Below are positions 28,722 through 38,279 of a stretch of DNA of 64,000 nt, in pieces. Below the pieces are notes generated by a model. The model had not been told where the DNA came from and searched no databases. It was given only the letters and a program-made list of their open reading frames with translations. The stretch covers positions 3,273,157 to 3,337,156 of the forward strand of contig NZ_JAEHGE010000001.1 of the NCBI RefSeq assembly GCF_016097415.1. The letters are read 5' to 3'. Numbering within the stretch: position 1 is the stretch's first letter; each line of letters opens with the position of its first letter. The translations under genes were made by a program, and so were the position numbers. The DNA is from a sulfur-oxidizing endosymbiont of Gigantopelta aegis. Lineage in GTDB: Bacteria > Pseudomonadota > Gammaproteobacteria > GRL18.

Positions 28722-29385
28722 AATGCTACAAATGTTATTTTTTGCTCTACTGGTTAAACCATTGGTTTTTATTGTGCTGGGTTTGAATCTTCGTGGCAGA
28801 AATAACTTGCCTGAAAAGGGACCGGCCATTATTGCGGCAAATCATAATAGTCATTTGGACACTTTGGTTTTGATGAGCTTGTATCCCCTAAGACAATTAC
28901 ATAAAGTGCGTCCAGTGGCCGCCGTTGATTATTTTTTAACTAATCCCTTGCTCGCTTGGTTTGCTTTAAATTGCATTGGCATTATTCCTCTGGAAAGAAA
29001 AAAGCGCTTAGCAAAAACGGACTTGTTTTCTGCTTGTCATGCAGCTTTAGATCAGGGTGACATTTTACTTATTTTCCCCGAAGGAAGTCGCGGTAATCCG
29101 GAACAAATCAGTACCATCAAAAAAGGTATTTTTCATATTGTTAATGAGCGCAGTGATACATATATCACTCCTGTCTTGATGCATGGTCTTGGCAGAGCAT
29201 TGCCCAAGGGTGAGGCCTTGCTAGTGCCCTTTAATTGTGATGTGGTGATTGCCAAAGCATTACAGAAAATGGCTTCTGCCAATGACATGGTGTCGCAATT
29301 AAAATCAAGCTATCAAGACTTACAACAATATTGTGTCACCTTGTACACTCCAAAATGTGATAGCGATCACCCATCTCACCAATAG
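28714..29385 (+). CDS. Lysophospholipid/1-acylglycerol-3-phosphate acyltransferase family protein
   Basis: This PlsC-type acyltransferase is 223 residues long. The catalytic motif is NHNSHLDT (residues 43-50), block II is GIIPLERKKR, block III is FPEGSRG and block IV is ITPVLMHG. An N-terminal hydrophobic helix anchors it to the inner membrane. It overlaps the ligase gene, so it belongs to the exopolysaccharide transcript; it may acylate a lipid carrier, which is inference from context. Confidence 0.85.
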   Translation: MNRMLQMLFFALLVKPLVFIVLGLNLRGRNNLPEKGPAIIAANHNSHLDTLVLMSLYPLRQLHKVRPVAAVDYFLTNPLLAWFALNCIGIIPLERKKRLAKTDLFSACHAALDQGDILLIFPEGSRGNPEQISTIKKGIFHIVNERSDTYITPVLMHGLGRALPKGEALLVPFNCDVVIAKALQKMASANDMVSQLKSSYQDLQQYCVTLYTPKCDSDHPSHQ

Positions 29386-29480
29386 TTCATCTCCACTCTC
29401 ATTGTTCAGATTCTATTCAGCTCTATACGCGTAATGTAGTCATATACCCATAGATTAATAGACAGATAAAGGAGATTATT

Positions 29481-30095
29481 ATGTTTAAATTATTACCCGT
29501 AACGCTTATGCTCATTGCAATACCTGGACTGACATTTCAAGTAAATGCCAAAGAGCATCATCATGAAAACATCCCCAGCCATTATGAGTATGTACCCGTG
29601 CTCAGCTCTACAGCGATTTCCCAACGGAAAAATCATAGCACACCTCGTCAGGAGTGTTGGACTGAACAGGTTCAAGTGAGTCAGGCAAGGTCTCAAAATA
29701 ACAATAACGCCTATGAGAATAGCTATATGAATTCTCTTTTTGGCCGCCAATCTTATACTGGAACGATACTAGGGGGTTTGGTTGGTGGTGGCATTGGTAA
29801 TGCCCTTGGCCATAGCAAGTCAAATAAAAAAGCGGGGGCTGTTGTTGGAGGTTTATTAGGCGGTGCTGTTGGTTATGATCTGACCCGTAATAGACCTCAA
29901 AATGTGACCCATAATGCTCCACGTTATGAGAATCAGCAACGTTGTAAAACTGTTTATGATAACTATGAAGAAGAAAAAATAATTGCTTATAACGTTCGCT
30001 ATCAGTATGACGGGCAGGTTTATTCAACTCAAATGAAACATGATCCGGGTAATAATTTACGTCTTAAAATTGTAGCCACACCCGTTCAACATTAA
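29481..30095 (+). CDS. Glycine-zipper outer-membrane protein (17-kDa surface antigen-like)
   Basis: A signal peptide (MFKLLPVTLMLIAIPGLTFQ, ending VNAKEHH) is followed by a Tyr/Asn-rich segment and then a 2TM glycine zipper (GTILGGLVGGGIGNALGH and GAVVGGLLGGAVGYDL). A C-terminal beta-rich part has CWTEQVQ- and RCKTVYDNYEE-type cysteines. Such proteins bind the envelope and stabilise the outer membrane. GGAG precedes the ATG. It has its own promoter space and is probably monocistronic. Confidence 0.82.
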   Translation: MFKLLPVTLMLIAIPGLTFQVNAKEHHHENIPSHYEYVPVLSSTAISQRKNHSTPRQECWTEQVQVSQARSQNNNNAYENSYMNSLFGRQSYTGTILGGLVGGGIGNALGHSKSNKKAGAVVGGLLGGAVGYDLTRNRPQNVTHNAPRYENQQRCKTVYDNYEEEKIIAYNVRYQYDGQVYSTQMKHDPGNNLRLKIVATPVQH

Positions 30096-30117
30096 TTTTT
30101 GTGACTTTCAGGATCTA

Positions 30118-30147
30118 TTGTCAAAATTTATTTTTTTTATTTATAAT
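30118..30147 (+). promoter_or_regulatory. Possible sigma-70 promoter for the cytoplasmic kinase
   Basis: TTGTCA (30118-30123) and TATAAT (30142-30147) are 18 bp apart, and the ATG of the kinase gene lies 43 bp farther. The spacer is AT-rich. It is supported by motif match only. Confidence 0.4.
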
Positions 30148-30190
30148 GAAGTGGTATCCTTGACAATTATTTTTCAATGAATGAAAGAAA

Positions 30191-31120
30191 ATGGCAAAGA
30201 AACTTTATAGTATTTTTTCTAAAGAACATACGGTCTTACGCAATGCAGAAAAATTCAGAAATGATGCTGATTTTTCTGCACAGTCCTTAGAGCAAGAGTA
30301 CGACAAGTTAGTCGAAGCTTATAGAGATTTACTGAAACATACTGAGAAATTGACTAATATCGGTGATATTAATCAAATGAAGCTACTTTTGGCTGAGCGC
30401 GAAGCTAAAAAACAACAAAAGACCTTAGAAGAAACAGCCGTCTTAAGGGAAAATGTTGAGCGTATTATTCATCATGATTTAAAAAACCCACTTCATGCCA
30501 TTATCAGTTTACCCACTTTTTTAATACCAAAATTACAAGGCAATGACAGTGCGGTAAAACAATTACAGCTCATTCGTCAATCGGGTGAACGTATGAACAA
30601 GCTTATAAACCGCTCCCTTGAGATGTACAAAATGGAAGTTAAAACCTATGAATTAGAGCCGGTAAAACTAGAACTTATTAGTGTGATTAAAAATGTCATT
30701 GATAGTTTAGAAGGCATTAACCGTAAAAATATTAGTGTCAATATTTTATTGAACAATCAAGCACTCACTGAGACGGATGAATTTTTTATTTTTGGTGAAG
30801 ACTTATTGTGTTTTTCACTCCTATCGAATTTACTCAAAAATGCCTTAGAAGCTTCAAGCCATAATGACATTATTACTATTGCTTTGAGTAGTCATGCGAT
30901 AAAAAATATAAAACAAATAGCCATTCATAATCAAGGTGCTGTGCCCAAAGAAATTCATGATACTTTTTTTGAGAAATACAGTACCCAAGGCAAAAAAGAC
31001 GGTACGGGCTTAGGTACCTACTCCGCTCGCTTGAATACTGAAACCCTAGGGGGTGAAATTCAGTTTACCAGCAGCGATGAACTAGGAACTACTGTAACAG
31101 TCTCTTTGCCTGCACCTTAG
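30191..31120 (+). CDS. Cytoplasmic sensor histidine kinase
   Basis: The 309 residues have no membrane helix. A long coiled-coil (about 30-95, rich in E, K and L) precedes the H box HHDLKNPLHAIISLP (His near residue 98). HATPase_c follows with LLKNALEAS (N box), a weak D box (IHNQGAVPKE) and GTGLGTYSARL. It has no receiver. Input may come through protein contact rather than a ligand domain. The next gene starts 3 bp downstream, so the two are co-transcribed. Confidence 0.82.
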   Translation: MAKKLYSIFSKEHTVLRNAEKFRNDADFSAQSLEQEYDKLVEAYRDLLKHTEKLTNIGDINQMKLLLAEREAKKQQKTLEETAVLRENVERIIHHDLKNPLHAIISLPTFLIPKLQGNDSAVKQLQLIRQSGERMNKLINRSLEMYKMEVKTYELEPVKLELISVIKNVIDSLEGINRKNISVNILLNNQALTETDEFFIFGEDLLCFSLLSNLLKNALEASSHNDIITIALSSHAIKNIKQIAIHNQGAVPKEIHDTFFEKYSTQGKKDGTGLGTYSARLNTETLGGEIQFTSSDELGTTVTVSLPAP

Positions 31121-31123
31121 TTA

Positions 31124-32140
31124 TTGAGTAAAAATCAGTCGATGGGTAAAAAACACCAACATCTTACTTTTAAGCCAGCCTTTGGTTTAAGTCATCGGCA
31201 TAGTCAGACTATTTTTTCGACTTTATTTCGTAAACCAATAGCTCCCGTAATTAGAGTTGAACGTTTTACACTCGCCGATGGTGATTTTGTCGAGTGTTAT
31301 TGGCACCAACAATCTTTTCTTTCACTTGAAAACACTCACAAACCTATTGTGACATTGTTTCACGGTCTAGAAGGTTCTTTTGCTTCCCCCTATATTCAAG
31401 GCATTATGAATGCACTTCATGAGGCGGGCTTTTGCCCTGTATTAATGCATTTTAGGGGCTGTTCCGGACTAATGAATATTTTACCTCGCTCCTATCATAG
31501 TGGTGATACTGCGGATGCCAGACAATGGTTGAATACCTTACATGCGCGTTATCCTGAGCATCCATTATTGGCTATTGGCTATTCTCTCGGTGGGAATATG
31601 TTATTAAAATTACTCGGAGAAGATGGCCATTCATCATCTCTTAATGCGGCAGTTGCAGTGTCTGCACCATTAAAATTAGATCTCTGCGCTAAACAAATGA
31701 ATCAGGGGTTTTCTCAATTATATCAATATCGATTATTAAAGAATTTGAAGCGCCATTTACTGAAAAAATATCAGCAACATGACATGAAGGCCCTGATCGG
31801 CATAGATGAGCAACAAGTGAAACAATTAACGAGCTTTTGGGCATTTGATGATGTTTATACCGGCCCTATTCATGGTTTTTCTTCGGCACAGGATTATTAT
31901 CAGCAATCTAGCTCACAGCAATATTTATCCGCCATTAGCACTGAAACATTACTGATTCATGCCCTTGATGATCCCTTTATGACACCAAAGGTGATACCTG
32001 ATAAAAGCCAGCTTTCAAGACAAATAACATTCGACTTACAAGCCACCGGTGGTCATCTTGGCTTTGTCAGTGGGCATATTTTTAAACCAAGCTATTGGTT
32101 GGATGAACGGATTGTTGATTTTTTAACAAACCGTTCATAG
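31124..32140 (+). CDS. Alpha/beta hydrolase, YheT family
   Basis: The oxyanion region is TLFHGLEGSFASPYIQG (about residues 81-97), RGCSG follows, and the nucleophile elbow is GYSLGGNM (about 148-155). Later Asp in ALDDPFM and His in GGHLGFV complete the triad. The length of 338 residues matches YheT-type esterases. TTG at 31124 gives the longest frame; ATG at 31142 (MGKKHQHL) is an equally good start. The physiological substrate is unknown. Confidence 0.85.
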   Translation: MSKNQSMGKKHQHLTFKPAFGLSHRHSQTIFSTLFRKPIAPVIRVERFTLADGDFVECYWHQQSFLSLENTHKPIVTLFHGLEGSFASPYIQGIMNALHEAGFCPVLMHFRGCSGLMNILPRSYHSGDTADARQWLNTLHARYPEHPLLAIGYSLGGNMLLKLLGEDGHSSSLNAAVAVSAPLKLDLCAKQMNQGFSQLYQYRLLKNLKRHLLKKYQQHDMKALIGIDEQQVKQLTSFWAFDDVYTGPIHGFSSAQDYYQQSSSQQYLSAISTETLLIHALDDPFMTPKVIPDKSQLSRQITFDLQATGGHLGFVSGHIFKPSYWLDERIVDFLTNRS

Positions 32141-32180
32141 CTCGGTTTTAAAACATACCCCTAACAGAGAAATTATTCTA

Positions 32181-33047
32181 TTAGTTTTTTTTATAGGTCT
32201 GACGTTGACTCAGGTGTATGCCGTCTTTTTCTATACGGATAACTTTTTGTTTGTATAAGCCGCCAATGGCTTTTTTGAATGCACCTTTGCTCATGCCAAA
32301 CAAGTCGGCAATCTGTTTAGGTGCTGATTTATCATGCACATTGGCAAAACCTTGGTTCTGACTTAAGTAATTTAATATCAATGTGGCATTTTTGTCCCGA
32401 CTCACCTGCCCACCTTGAAGCGTCAGATCAATTTTTCCATCATCACGAACACGCTTAATAAATCCCTTGATTGACTGCCCGAAACTCAGACGCTGGAATA
32501 CTTCGTTTTCATATAAGACACCCCAGTAGTGATGCTCAATAATGGCTTTATAGCCCAGCTCGGTGGTATTAGCTATGATCAAATTAACAGCCTCATGTGG
32601 CTTGAAATCATGTGCTTCATCGTCATCAATAAATTTGTCAATTTTTGCTGAGGCGACTATGCGTCCATCATTTTTATCACGATAAACATAGACCAGATAA
32701 GAATGCCCTTCTTCCATGGGAACATGCTGTTCTGCAAAAGGCACCAGTAGGTCTTTGTCCAGTCCCCAATCGAGAAAAGCACCGATTTGATTCCGGTCAA
32801 TGACGTTTAAATAAGCAAATTCACCGACTTGTACTTTGGGGATTTGTGTTGTGGCCACCAGACGATCTTCTGAGTCAAAATAAAGAAACACTTTAATCAG
32901 ATCACCAATTAACAGATCTTCCGGCGTATGACGATTGGGCAATAAAACTTCACCTAATTCTCCGGCGTCTAAAATTGCCCCAAAGTCTAGAAATTTAACC
33001 ACGCTAAGCTCGTAAGCTTGGCCAACTTGTATCATATTTTTTCTCAA
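32181..33047 (-). CDS. S1 RNA-binding protein, CvfB/YitL family
   Basis: Three S1-like OB folds (about residues 8-60, 72-130, 150-215; LDFGAILDAGELGEVLLPNR is the first) precede a C-terminal winged helix (ADLFGMSKGAFKKAIGGLYK). This is the CvfB layout, linked in Gram-positives to RNA-dependent virulence control. The length is 288 residues. ATG at 33035 (MIQVGQAY) is the better conserved start, four codons inside. It is convergent with the hydrolase gene. Confidence 0.88.
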   Translation of the reverse strand: MRKNMIQVGQAYELSVVKFLDFGAILDAGELGEVLLPNRHTPEDLLIGDLIKVFLYFDSEDRLVATTQIPKVQVGEFAYLNVIDRNQIGAFLDWGLDKDLLVPFAEQHVPMEEGHSYLVYVYRDKNDGRIVASAKIDKFIDDDEAHDFKPHEAVNLIIANTTELGYKAIIEHHYWGVLYENEVFQRLSFGQSIKGFIKRVRDDGKIDLTLQGGQVSRDKNATLILNYLSQNQGFANVHDKSAPKQIADLFGMSKGAFKKAIGGLYKQKVIRIEKDGIHLSQRQTYKKN

Positions 33048-33210
33048 TTTTTCTGTTTTTATGTCAGTACATATTATAGGTTCTTTGTCCTAATAGATTT
33101 TATGCTTTATACTGTCAATAAGCGAGGTGAAACAAAGTAATACACACGTTTCATAGCAATATTTTGAGTCAATTTGTTTAAGTAGTTTTCAGGATTGTTG
33201 ATTTTAGCCT

Positions 33211-35043
33211 ATGCGTCATTCTTACCCGATACTCATTCTCTGTTTTGCTATTATCATTGCCTTACTGTTATACACGCTGTCTGAAAATCGTACGAATGCT
33301 ATCACTTCACATGAAGCTTGGCAACAATATGACGAGGATGTCAGTAAGCTAGTGCATATTTCTGCAATGCTTAACGAGATGCAGCATCTGACACGACTGT
33401 ATTTAGCCACCACAACGACTGAAGATCCCTTTGAGCTTGATACGCTTATTATCACCGCATCATTAAAACGATCACTTTATATTTTGCATTCTATCGACCT
33501 AAGAAGATTAAACCTGGATACTAATGAGCAAGAATTCCTCAGCCAACTTGACACAACAGCAGGTAAGATAAGACTCGCTCAAATCGCTTATGATGAGATG
33601 CTAAGAAAAAACGTTCCTCTTAAAGAGCGTCTTGATTTGGCCATTCAAACCATTATTTCCCCACAAAATAAAAATCAGGTCTTAATGCAAGGCTTGTTAC
33701 ATTACATCCGCACCCATACCATTACGGTGTCTAGCAATTACCACACGCAAGAAGAACAAGGTCATGCTCGCATTAAAAAACTACAGTTAATTACTATCTA
33801 TTTGACCTTTTTCTTTGCCTTTTTGTCCACTTATCTCATTGCCAAAGGTCAAAAAACAATTCAGGACAAAAACAAGGATTTAATGAAAGCCAAAAGCTTC
33901 CTCAAATCGGCTATCAACTCGACCCCCATAGCATTACTCATTATCAATAAAGACGGACTCATTGTTATGGCCAATAATAATGCCGCCCAAGTCTTTCAGT
34001 ATTCTCAAGACGAGTTAATCAATATGAATGTATCTGAATTGATCCCGGAAAACATTCGCCCAAAACATCAGCAATACCTTGATTCATATTGTAATGCCCC
34101 CGTTAATAGAGAAATGAATAATGGCTTAACGATTACTGCTCGTAGGCAGTCCGGAGAAATTTTTCCTGCTGAAGTTGGTTTAAACCCTGTTGATGATCAG
34201 GATGAGATGTTTATTGCCTGTTCAGTAAAAGATATTACAGATCAAAAAAACATGGAAAATGAAATTATAGCGAGTAAAAATAAGGCTGAACAAGCAAATC
34301 AGGCTAAATCTGACTTTTTAGCCAATGTATCTCATGAACTTAGAACGCCACTGCATGCTATTTTAAGTTTTTCACGACTTGGTTTGAAAAACCTCAAAAA
34401 AGAACCCAAATTGTCATCCGCTATACCTAAATTTGAAAATTATTTAGATAAAATTTTTACCAGTGGTGATAAATTATTGGGCTTTATTACCGATCTACTT
34501 GATAGCGCAAAGTTTGAATCAGGCAAAATGGAACTGGAATATGTGCAGGCAGACATTTTGCAACTTATTAACGTGATTATAAATGAGCAGGAAGCACGGA
34601 TCCATGAACTCGAATTAGAAGTTAAAATATCTGCCAAATATTATAATCAACATGCCTGTTTTGATAAACATTATATTGGTCAAACTATCAGCAACCTAAT
34701 CTCCAATGCGATTAAGTATTCACCCCAGGGTGGAACAATCACTATTTTAATTACCACTTGCCAATACCATAATATGGAAGCCCTGCAAGTGAGCGTTCAA
34801 GATGAAGGCCTGGGTATACCCAATGAACAGTTGAGTTTAATTTTTGATAAATTTGTACAAAGCACGAATAAAATTGCCGGGGGCACAGGCCTGGGACTTT
34901 CCTTATGTAAGAACATTATCGAAGCCCATGGCGGTACAATCTGGGCTGAGAATGCCGATAAAACCCTGCTTAAAAATGCTCACTTCAGTTTTATTATTCC
35001 CACCATACAATCACCCAGGCTCATGACTTCTGATAATAATTAA
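33211..35043 (+). CDS. Membrane-bound PAS sensor histidine kinase
   Basis: A helix at residues 4-22 and another near 195-213 (LITIYLTFFFAFLSTYLI) enclose a helical periplasmic domain. A coiled-coil leads to a PAS domain (about 230-350; NSTPIALLIINKDGLIVMAN), then HisKA with NVSHELRTPLHAILSF and HATPase_c (NAIKYSPQGG, DEGLGIPNEQ, GGTGLGLSL). The 610 residues contain no receiver, so a separate regulator is needed; none is adjacent. Confidence 0.88.
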   Translation: MRHSYPILILCFAIIIALLLYTLSENRTNAITSHEAWQQYDEDVSKLVHISAMLNEMQHLTRLYLATTTTEDPFELDTLIITASLKRSLYILHSIDLRRLNLDTNEQEFLSQLDTTAGKIRLAQIAYDEMLRKNVPLKERLDLAIQTIISPQNKNQVLMQGLLHYIRTHTITVSSNYHTQEEQGHARIKKLQLITIYLTFFFAFLSTYLIAKGQKTIQDKNKDLMKAKSFLKSAINSTPIALLIINKDGLIVMANNNAAQVFQYSQDELINMNVSELIPENIRPKHQQYLDSYCNAPVNREMNNGLTITARRQSGEIFPAEVGLNPVDDQDEMFIACSVKDITDQKNMENEIIASKNKAEQANQAKSDFLANVSHELRTPLHAILSFSRLGLKNLKKEPKLSSAIPKFENYLDKIFTSGDKLLGFITDLLDSAKFESGKMELEYVQADILQLINVIINEQEARIHELELEVKISAKYYNQHACFDKHYIGQTISNLISNAIKYSPQGGTITILITTCQYHNMEALQVSVQDEGLGIPNEQLSLIFDKFVQSTNKIAGGTGLGLSLCKNIIEAHGGTIWAENADKTLLKNAHFSFIIPTIQSPRLMTSDNN

Positions 35044-35160
35044 CAAGTTTATTCATATTAGGGTTTTGTCTAATGACTTAGCCTTTTCTTCTGTGTTTCA
35101 ATACGCCTCAGTTCAAATACGAACGACTTAGACTAAAAACAAACTAAACCAGGAGAAATT

Positions 35161-35556
35161 ATGGATAATTTATTTAATGATGATTGGATGAAATCATTTC
35201 AAGATATTTGGAATGGCGAACCTGAATTAAAAGATGCTTTAGCGCAGTTAGATTTCAACTCTGCTATTGGCTATGGTGTACCCGGAGAAGATAAGCCACG
35301 TGGTTTTATTTCGGTTGTTAATGGTGAAGTCATTGATGCCGGCGCTTACTCTGATGAAGCCTTAAACTGGGACATTCGAGCAGAAGAAAAGAATTGGGGT
35401 AAGTGGCTAAACAGCGGCATTGGGATGGCTGGCATGGGTATGGCGGTTACCACTGGGAAGATGAAATTTAAAGTCGGTGACTTTAAGGCAATGATCAAAG
35501 ATCCTAGAATGGCTGGGCCTTTTGTAAAAAGCTTTGAAGCCATGGGTCGCGTTTAA
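35161..35556 (+). CDS. SCP-2 sterol-transfer-like small protein
   Basis: The 131 residues fit the SCP-2-like fold: N-terminal helices (FNDDWMKSFQDIWN), a beta strand with GFISVVNGEVIDAG, and a C-terminal helix set with GKMKFKVGDFKAMIKDPR. Such domains bind hydrophobic ligands. AGGAG lies 6 bp before the ATG. It is probably monocistronic. The physiological ligand is unknown. Confidence 0.75.
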   Translation: MDNLFNDDWMKSFQDIWNGEPELKDALAQLDFNSAIGYGVPGEDKPRGFISVVNGEVIDAGAYSDEALNWDIRAEEKNWGKWLNSGIGMAGMGMAVTTGKMKFKVGDFKAMIKDPRMAGPFVKSFEAMGRV

Positions 35557-35599
35557 ATCGCTCTCATTCAAAGCTCATAAATCTGCTGCTTTAGGGGGA

Positions 35600-35669
35600 G
35601 TCACTTATGCTAGCTCTAATATATTAGCTCTGACTTCCTCATGAGGTCATTCCCCCCCCCCCTAAAGCA
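35600..35669. other. Poly-C hairpin downstream of the SCP-2-like gene
   Basis: CTGCTTTAGGGGGA at the left is complementary to the right arm TCC...CCTAAAGCA, which holds a run of 11 C (35652-35662). The loop contains a smaller palindrome around CTAATATATTAG. It is terminator-shaped but lacks a T tract. The C run makes its length error-prone. Confidence 0.5.
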
Positions 35670-35795
35670 CTTGATCAATATATATTTTTAGCGCCCACTG
35701 AGCCTGTAGCTCAATACTTGAAAACTCAATATTAACCTGATTGGCTTGCAAATGACCCTTGGGTCAATTTTTTGGAGGACGATGAATGAGTCCCC

Positions 35796-36248
35796 ATGAT
35801 CAAGAAAGTGATTTATCATTTTTCTGGTGATGGGTTAACCGATGCTCAGCAGCTTGCCAGACGATTACTGGTGAATATCTTGATTGCAAATGGTGATGCC
35901 CATTTAAAGAGTTGGAGCCTTCTTTATCAAGATCAAATCACGCCAAGATTATCTCCTGCCTACGACATTGTGACCACCAGCGTTTACATAGATGATGAAC
36001 GAGAATACGCCCTGAATCTTGGTAAAACAAAAGAGTGGTTTTCAGTGACGGAGGAAAATTTTCAACAATGGGCAAAGAAATCCGGCATTCCGTGGCGCGC
36101 TATCAAACCACATATTGATGACACCATGGAAAAAGCACGAGCATTGTGGCCGAAGGCTTTGAAAGATTTGCCAATGGATGAGGCGCATAAAGAAAAGCTC
36201 AAAGAACATTGGCTTAAGCTTCACACTGATTTTCGGATAAAGTATTAA
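35796..36248 (+). pseudogene. HipA-like kinase, C-terminal remnant
   Basis: Only about 150 of the roughly 430 residues of a HipA Ser/Thr kinase remain. They include the catalytic loop NILIANGDAHLKSWSLLY and the metal-binding LSPAYDIVTT, followed by the C-terminal helices. The N-terminal domain, the P-loop-like Ser motif and any HipB antitoxin are missing upstream. A repeat end (36253) lies just past the stop, so rearrangement near repeats is plausible. It is unlikely to be active. Confidence 0.75.
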
Positions 36249-36252
36249 CTTT

Positions 36253-36273
36253 AACCTAAAAAAATCAGTTGAA
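36253..36273. repeat. Solo end of the 180-bp palindromic repeat
   Basis: AACCTAAAAAAATCAGTTGA is the exact reverse complement of the right end of the copies at 1595 and 4693. The rest of the repeat is absent, so this is a deleted remnant. Confidence 0.7.
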
Positions 36274-36309
36274 AATAACTTAGAAAGAATTTTCAGAATC
36301 AATGAAGAT

Positions 36310-36399
36310 GTAGAGTGGGCATGGTTTTATCTGCCCACGCTGACTCCTGAGCTTATATTCACACTTTCAGCGTGGGCACAAAAAGCGTGCCCACCCTAC
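36310..36399. repeat. 95-bp palindromic core repeat, solo copy
   Basis: The outer ends GTAGAGTGGGC and GCCCACCCTAC are inverted, with inner inverted TGCCCACGCTGA / TCAGCGTGGGCA. It matches the cores at 47337-47431 and 52063-52157 (in reverse orientation), but its middle has diverged and it lacks their outer arms. It lies 5 bp past the recD stop and could act as a hairpin for that transcript. Confidence 0.8.
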
Positions 36400-36404
36400 G
36401 ACTT

Positions 36405-38279
36405 TCACAATTCATCAAAAAGCCTTTTTTCTAAACCAGAATAGCGTTGCACTTTTCGACTTACCGCTATACGCCAGATATTTTGTTCAGCCCAAATACT
36501 GAGGCGTTTACTGGCTCGAGTGATGCCAGTATAGAGTAGTTCACGTGACAGAATTTGACTATCTATTTCAGGTAGAACCAAAGCAACATGAGTAAATTCT
36601 GAGCCCTGAGTTTTATGAATAGTCATCGCATAAACTGTTTCAACATGGGGTAATCGTGCCAGACTAATGCGACGCAGCGAATCATTTTCTGGAAAAAATG
36701 CCTGTAGTTTACTTTCTTGCATATCGTCTTGTTCATCGCCTTGCTGTTGCCAGATCAGTCCCGTATCACCATTGTAAAGTTTTACCCCATAATGATTTTC
36801 TGTGATCATGATAGGCCGACCCGGATAAAATTCTTTGCTACCCGTGATTAAGCCCTTAGCCTGAAGATAGTTTTCTACTATGTCATTGATGTTATCAACA
36901 CCATGATGACCTGCTCGGGTTGCAGCCAGCAATCTAAATTGATTCAATTGGTTAAAAGCCTGAAGTATCGCTTGCTCATCATTGCCCTTTATTTCAAAAA
37001 GTGGCACATAGTATCGCTCTACCATTTGTTCCAGCCAGGTTTTAAATGAAGCTTCTTTTATTTGTTCAATTTGTTTTTCACCCTGCTTTAGTATTTGCCA
37101 ACTATTTTCCACTGAACCCTTAATCACTTGACTGGCCAAACGGCCAATTTCTCCCACGCCATCAAAACGATGACTTTTTTGTAACACTGTCAGGTAATCC
37201 AGATTCAAATGATCAGCGGTTTGTACTGGTAAATCAAGTCCCGTTAAGTCCGCTAAGATGTCATGACTTTCTAAACTATAAGCCGGTGTTTGTCGCGGTG
37301 TTAAATCACTGAGCACACTGCCTGCCGCAACGGAGGGCAGTTGATCTGCATCACCCAGCATAATGATGCGACAATCGGCATCAATAGCTCTCATGAGACG
37401 AGTCATCAGGGCTAAGTCAATCATGGAAATCTCGTCAACCAGAACTACATCGTAGGGCAATTTTTTGTTTTCAGCAAAACGAAAATCATGTGAACCGGGA
37501 ATCACACCTAATAGCCGATGTAAGGTACTGGCACTGTCTGGAATGCTATCTAAGGTTTCTATTGTGGCTAAATTATTTTCTAATAACACGGCCTTGGCCT
37601 TTTGAATGGACTCATTCAATCGTTGTGCGGCCTTACCCGTTGGTGCGACCATAGCAATGTGTAAGTTATTGCTTGCCAATGCTTGCAAGGCCGATAAAAC
37701 TTTAGTGACCGTAAAGGTTTTTCCCGTACCGGGGCCTCCCGCAATAATAGTAAACTGGCGCATTAAAGCATTAGCCACGGCGATTTTTTGCCAGTCTAAT
37801 TCATCGCTAGCCGTATCGGGAAACAGTTGTTGTAAAATTTGCTTAGCATTCTCTTTACCATGGCCCTTATCAACAACCGCTTTCTTGCTGATTAACGCCA
37901 TTAAAATATTGGCCAATTCAACTTCAAACTGCCAATAACGGCGTAAATATAAGCGCCTATGTTCATAGACCAGGGTTTGCCCATCATCGGGCTTTATATT
38001 CAGTGCGGATAAATGTTGATGCCAGCTATCTCTGTCAGGAAATTGATAACCGGGTTTGTCTTCATCTTTATTCTGCCAAAAGCTTGCGTCGTTGCTTTTA
38101 GTATCAAGTTTGAGGCAGGTATGCCCTTCTCTTAAGGCAGAGGAACAAGCCATAATTGAATGCAATAAAATATCATCATCCAGCGCATCTAAAGCCTGAG
38201 TGATTTGTCTGGCAAGATAAAAATCAATCGCCTGTACCGCATCTAATTGAGACTGACAATGTTGTAAATGCTTATACAT
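36405..38279 (-). CDS. recD: Exodeoxyribonuclease V alpha subunit (RecD)
   Basis: RecD is the 5'-3' helicase of RecBCD. Walker A is GGPGTGKTFTV and motif II is VVLVDEISMIDL; the C-terminal SuperfamilyI motifs TIHKTQGSEF and YTGITRASKRL are present. I place the start at ATG 38279 (MYKHLQHC), which overlaps the recB stop by 8 bp (ATGTATAA) and lets ribosomes re-initiate. The length of about 624 residues is close to the Escherichia coli protein. Confidence 0.93.
   Translation of the reverse strand: MYKHLQHCQSQLDAVQAIDFYLARQITQALDALDDDILLHSIMACSSALREGHTCLKLDTKSNDASFWQNKDEDKPGYQFPDRDSWHQHLSALNIKPDDGQTLVYEHRRLYLRRYWQFEVELANILMALISKKAVVDKGHGKENAKQILQQLFPDTASDELDWQKIAVANALMRQFTIIAGGPGTGKTFTVTKVLSALQALASNNLHIAMVAPTGKAAQRLNESIQKAKAVLLENNLATIETLDSIPDSASTLHRLLGVIPGSHDFRFAENKKLPYDVVLVDEISMIDLALMTRLMRAIDADCRIIMLGDADQLPSVAAGSVLSDLTPRQTPAYSLESHDILADLTGLDLPVQTADHLNLDYLTVLQKSHRFDGVGEIGRLASQVIKGSVENSWQILKQGEKQIEQIKEASFKTWLEQMVERYYVPLFEIKGNDEQAILQAFNQLNQFRLLAATRAGHHGVDNINDIVENYLQAKGLITGSKEFYPGRPIMITENHYGVKLYNGDTGLIWQQQGDEQDDMQESKLQAFFPENDSLRRISLARLPHVETVYAMTIHKTQGSEFTHVALVLPEIDSQILSRELLYTGITRASKRLSIWAEQNIWRIAVSRKVQRYSGLEKRLFDEL

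Noticed and set aside
30159-30188. TTGACA as a -35 box for the kinase gene at 30191
   Set aside because: No -10 hexamer lies at proper spacing before the start codon; the TTGTCA/TATAAT pair upstream is better.
35784-36248. Complete toxin-antitoxin HipBA system
   Set aside because: Only the C-terminal third of HipA is present and no HipB-like helix-turn-helix gene lies nearby.
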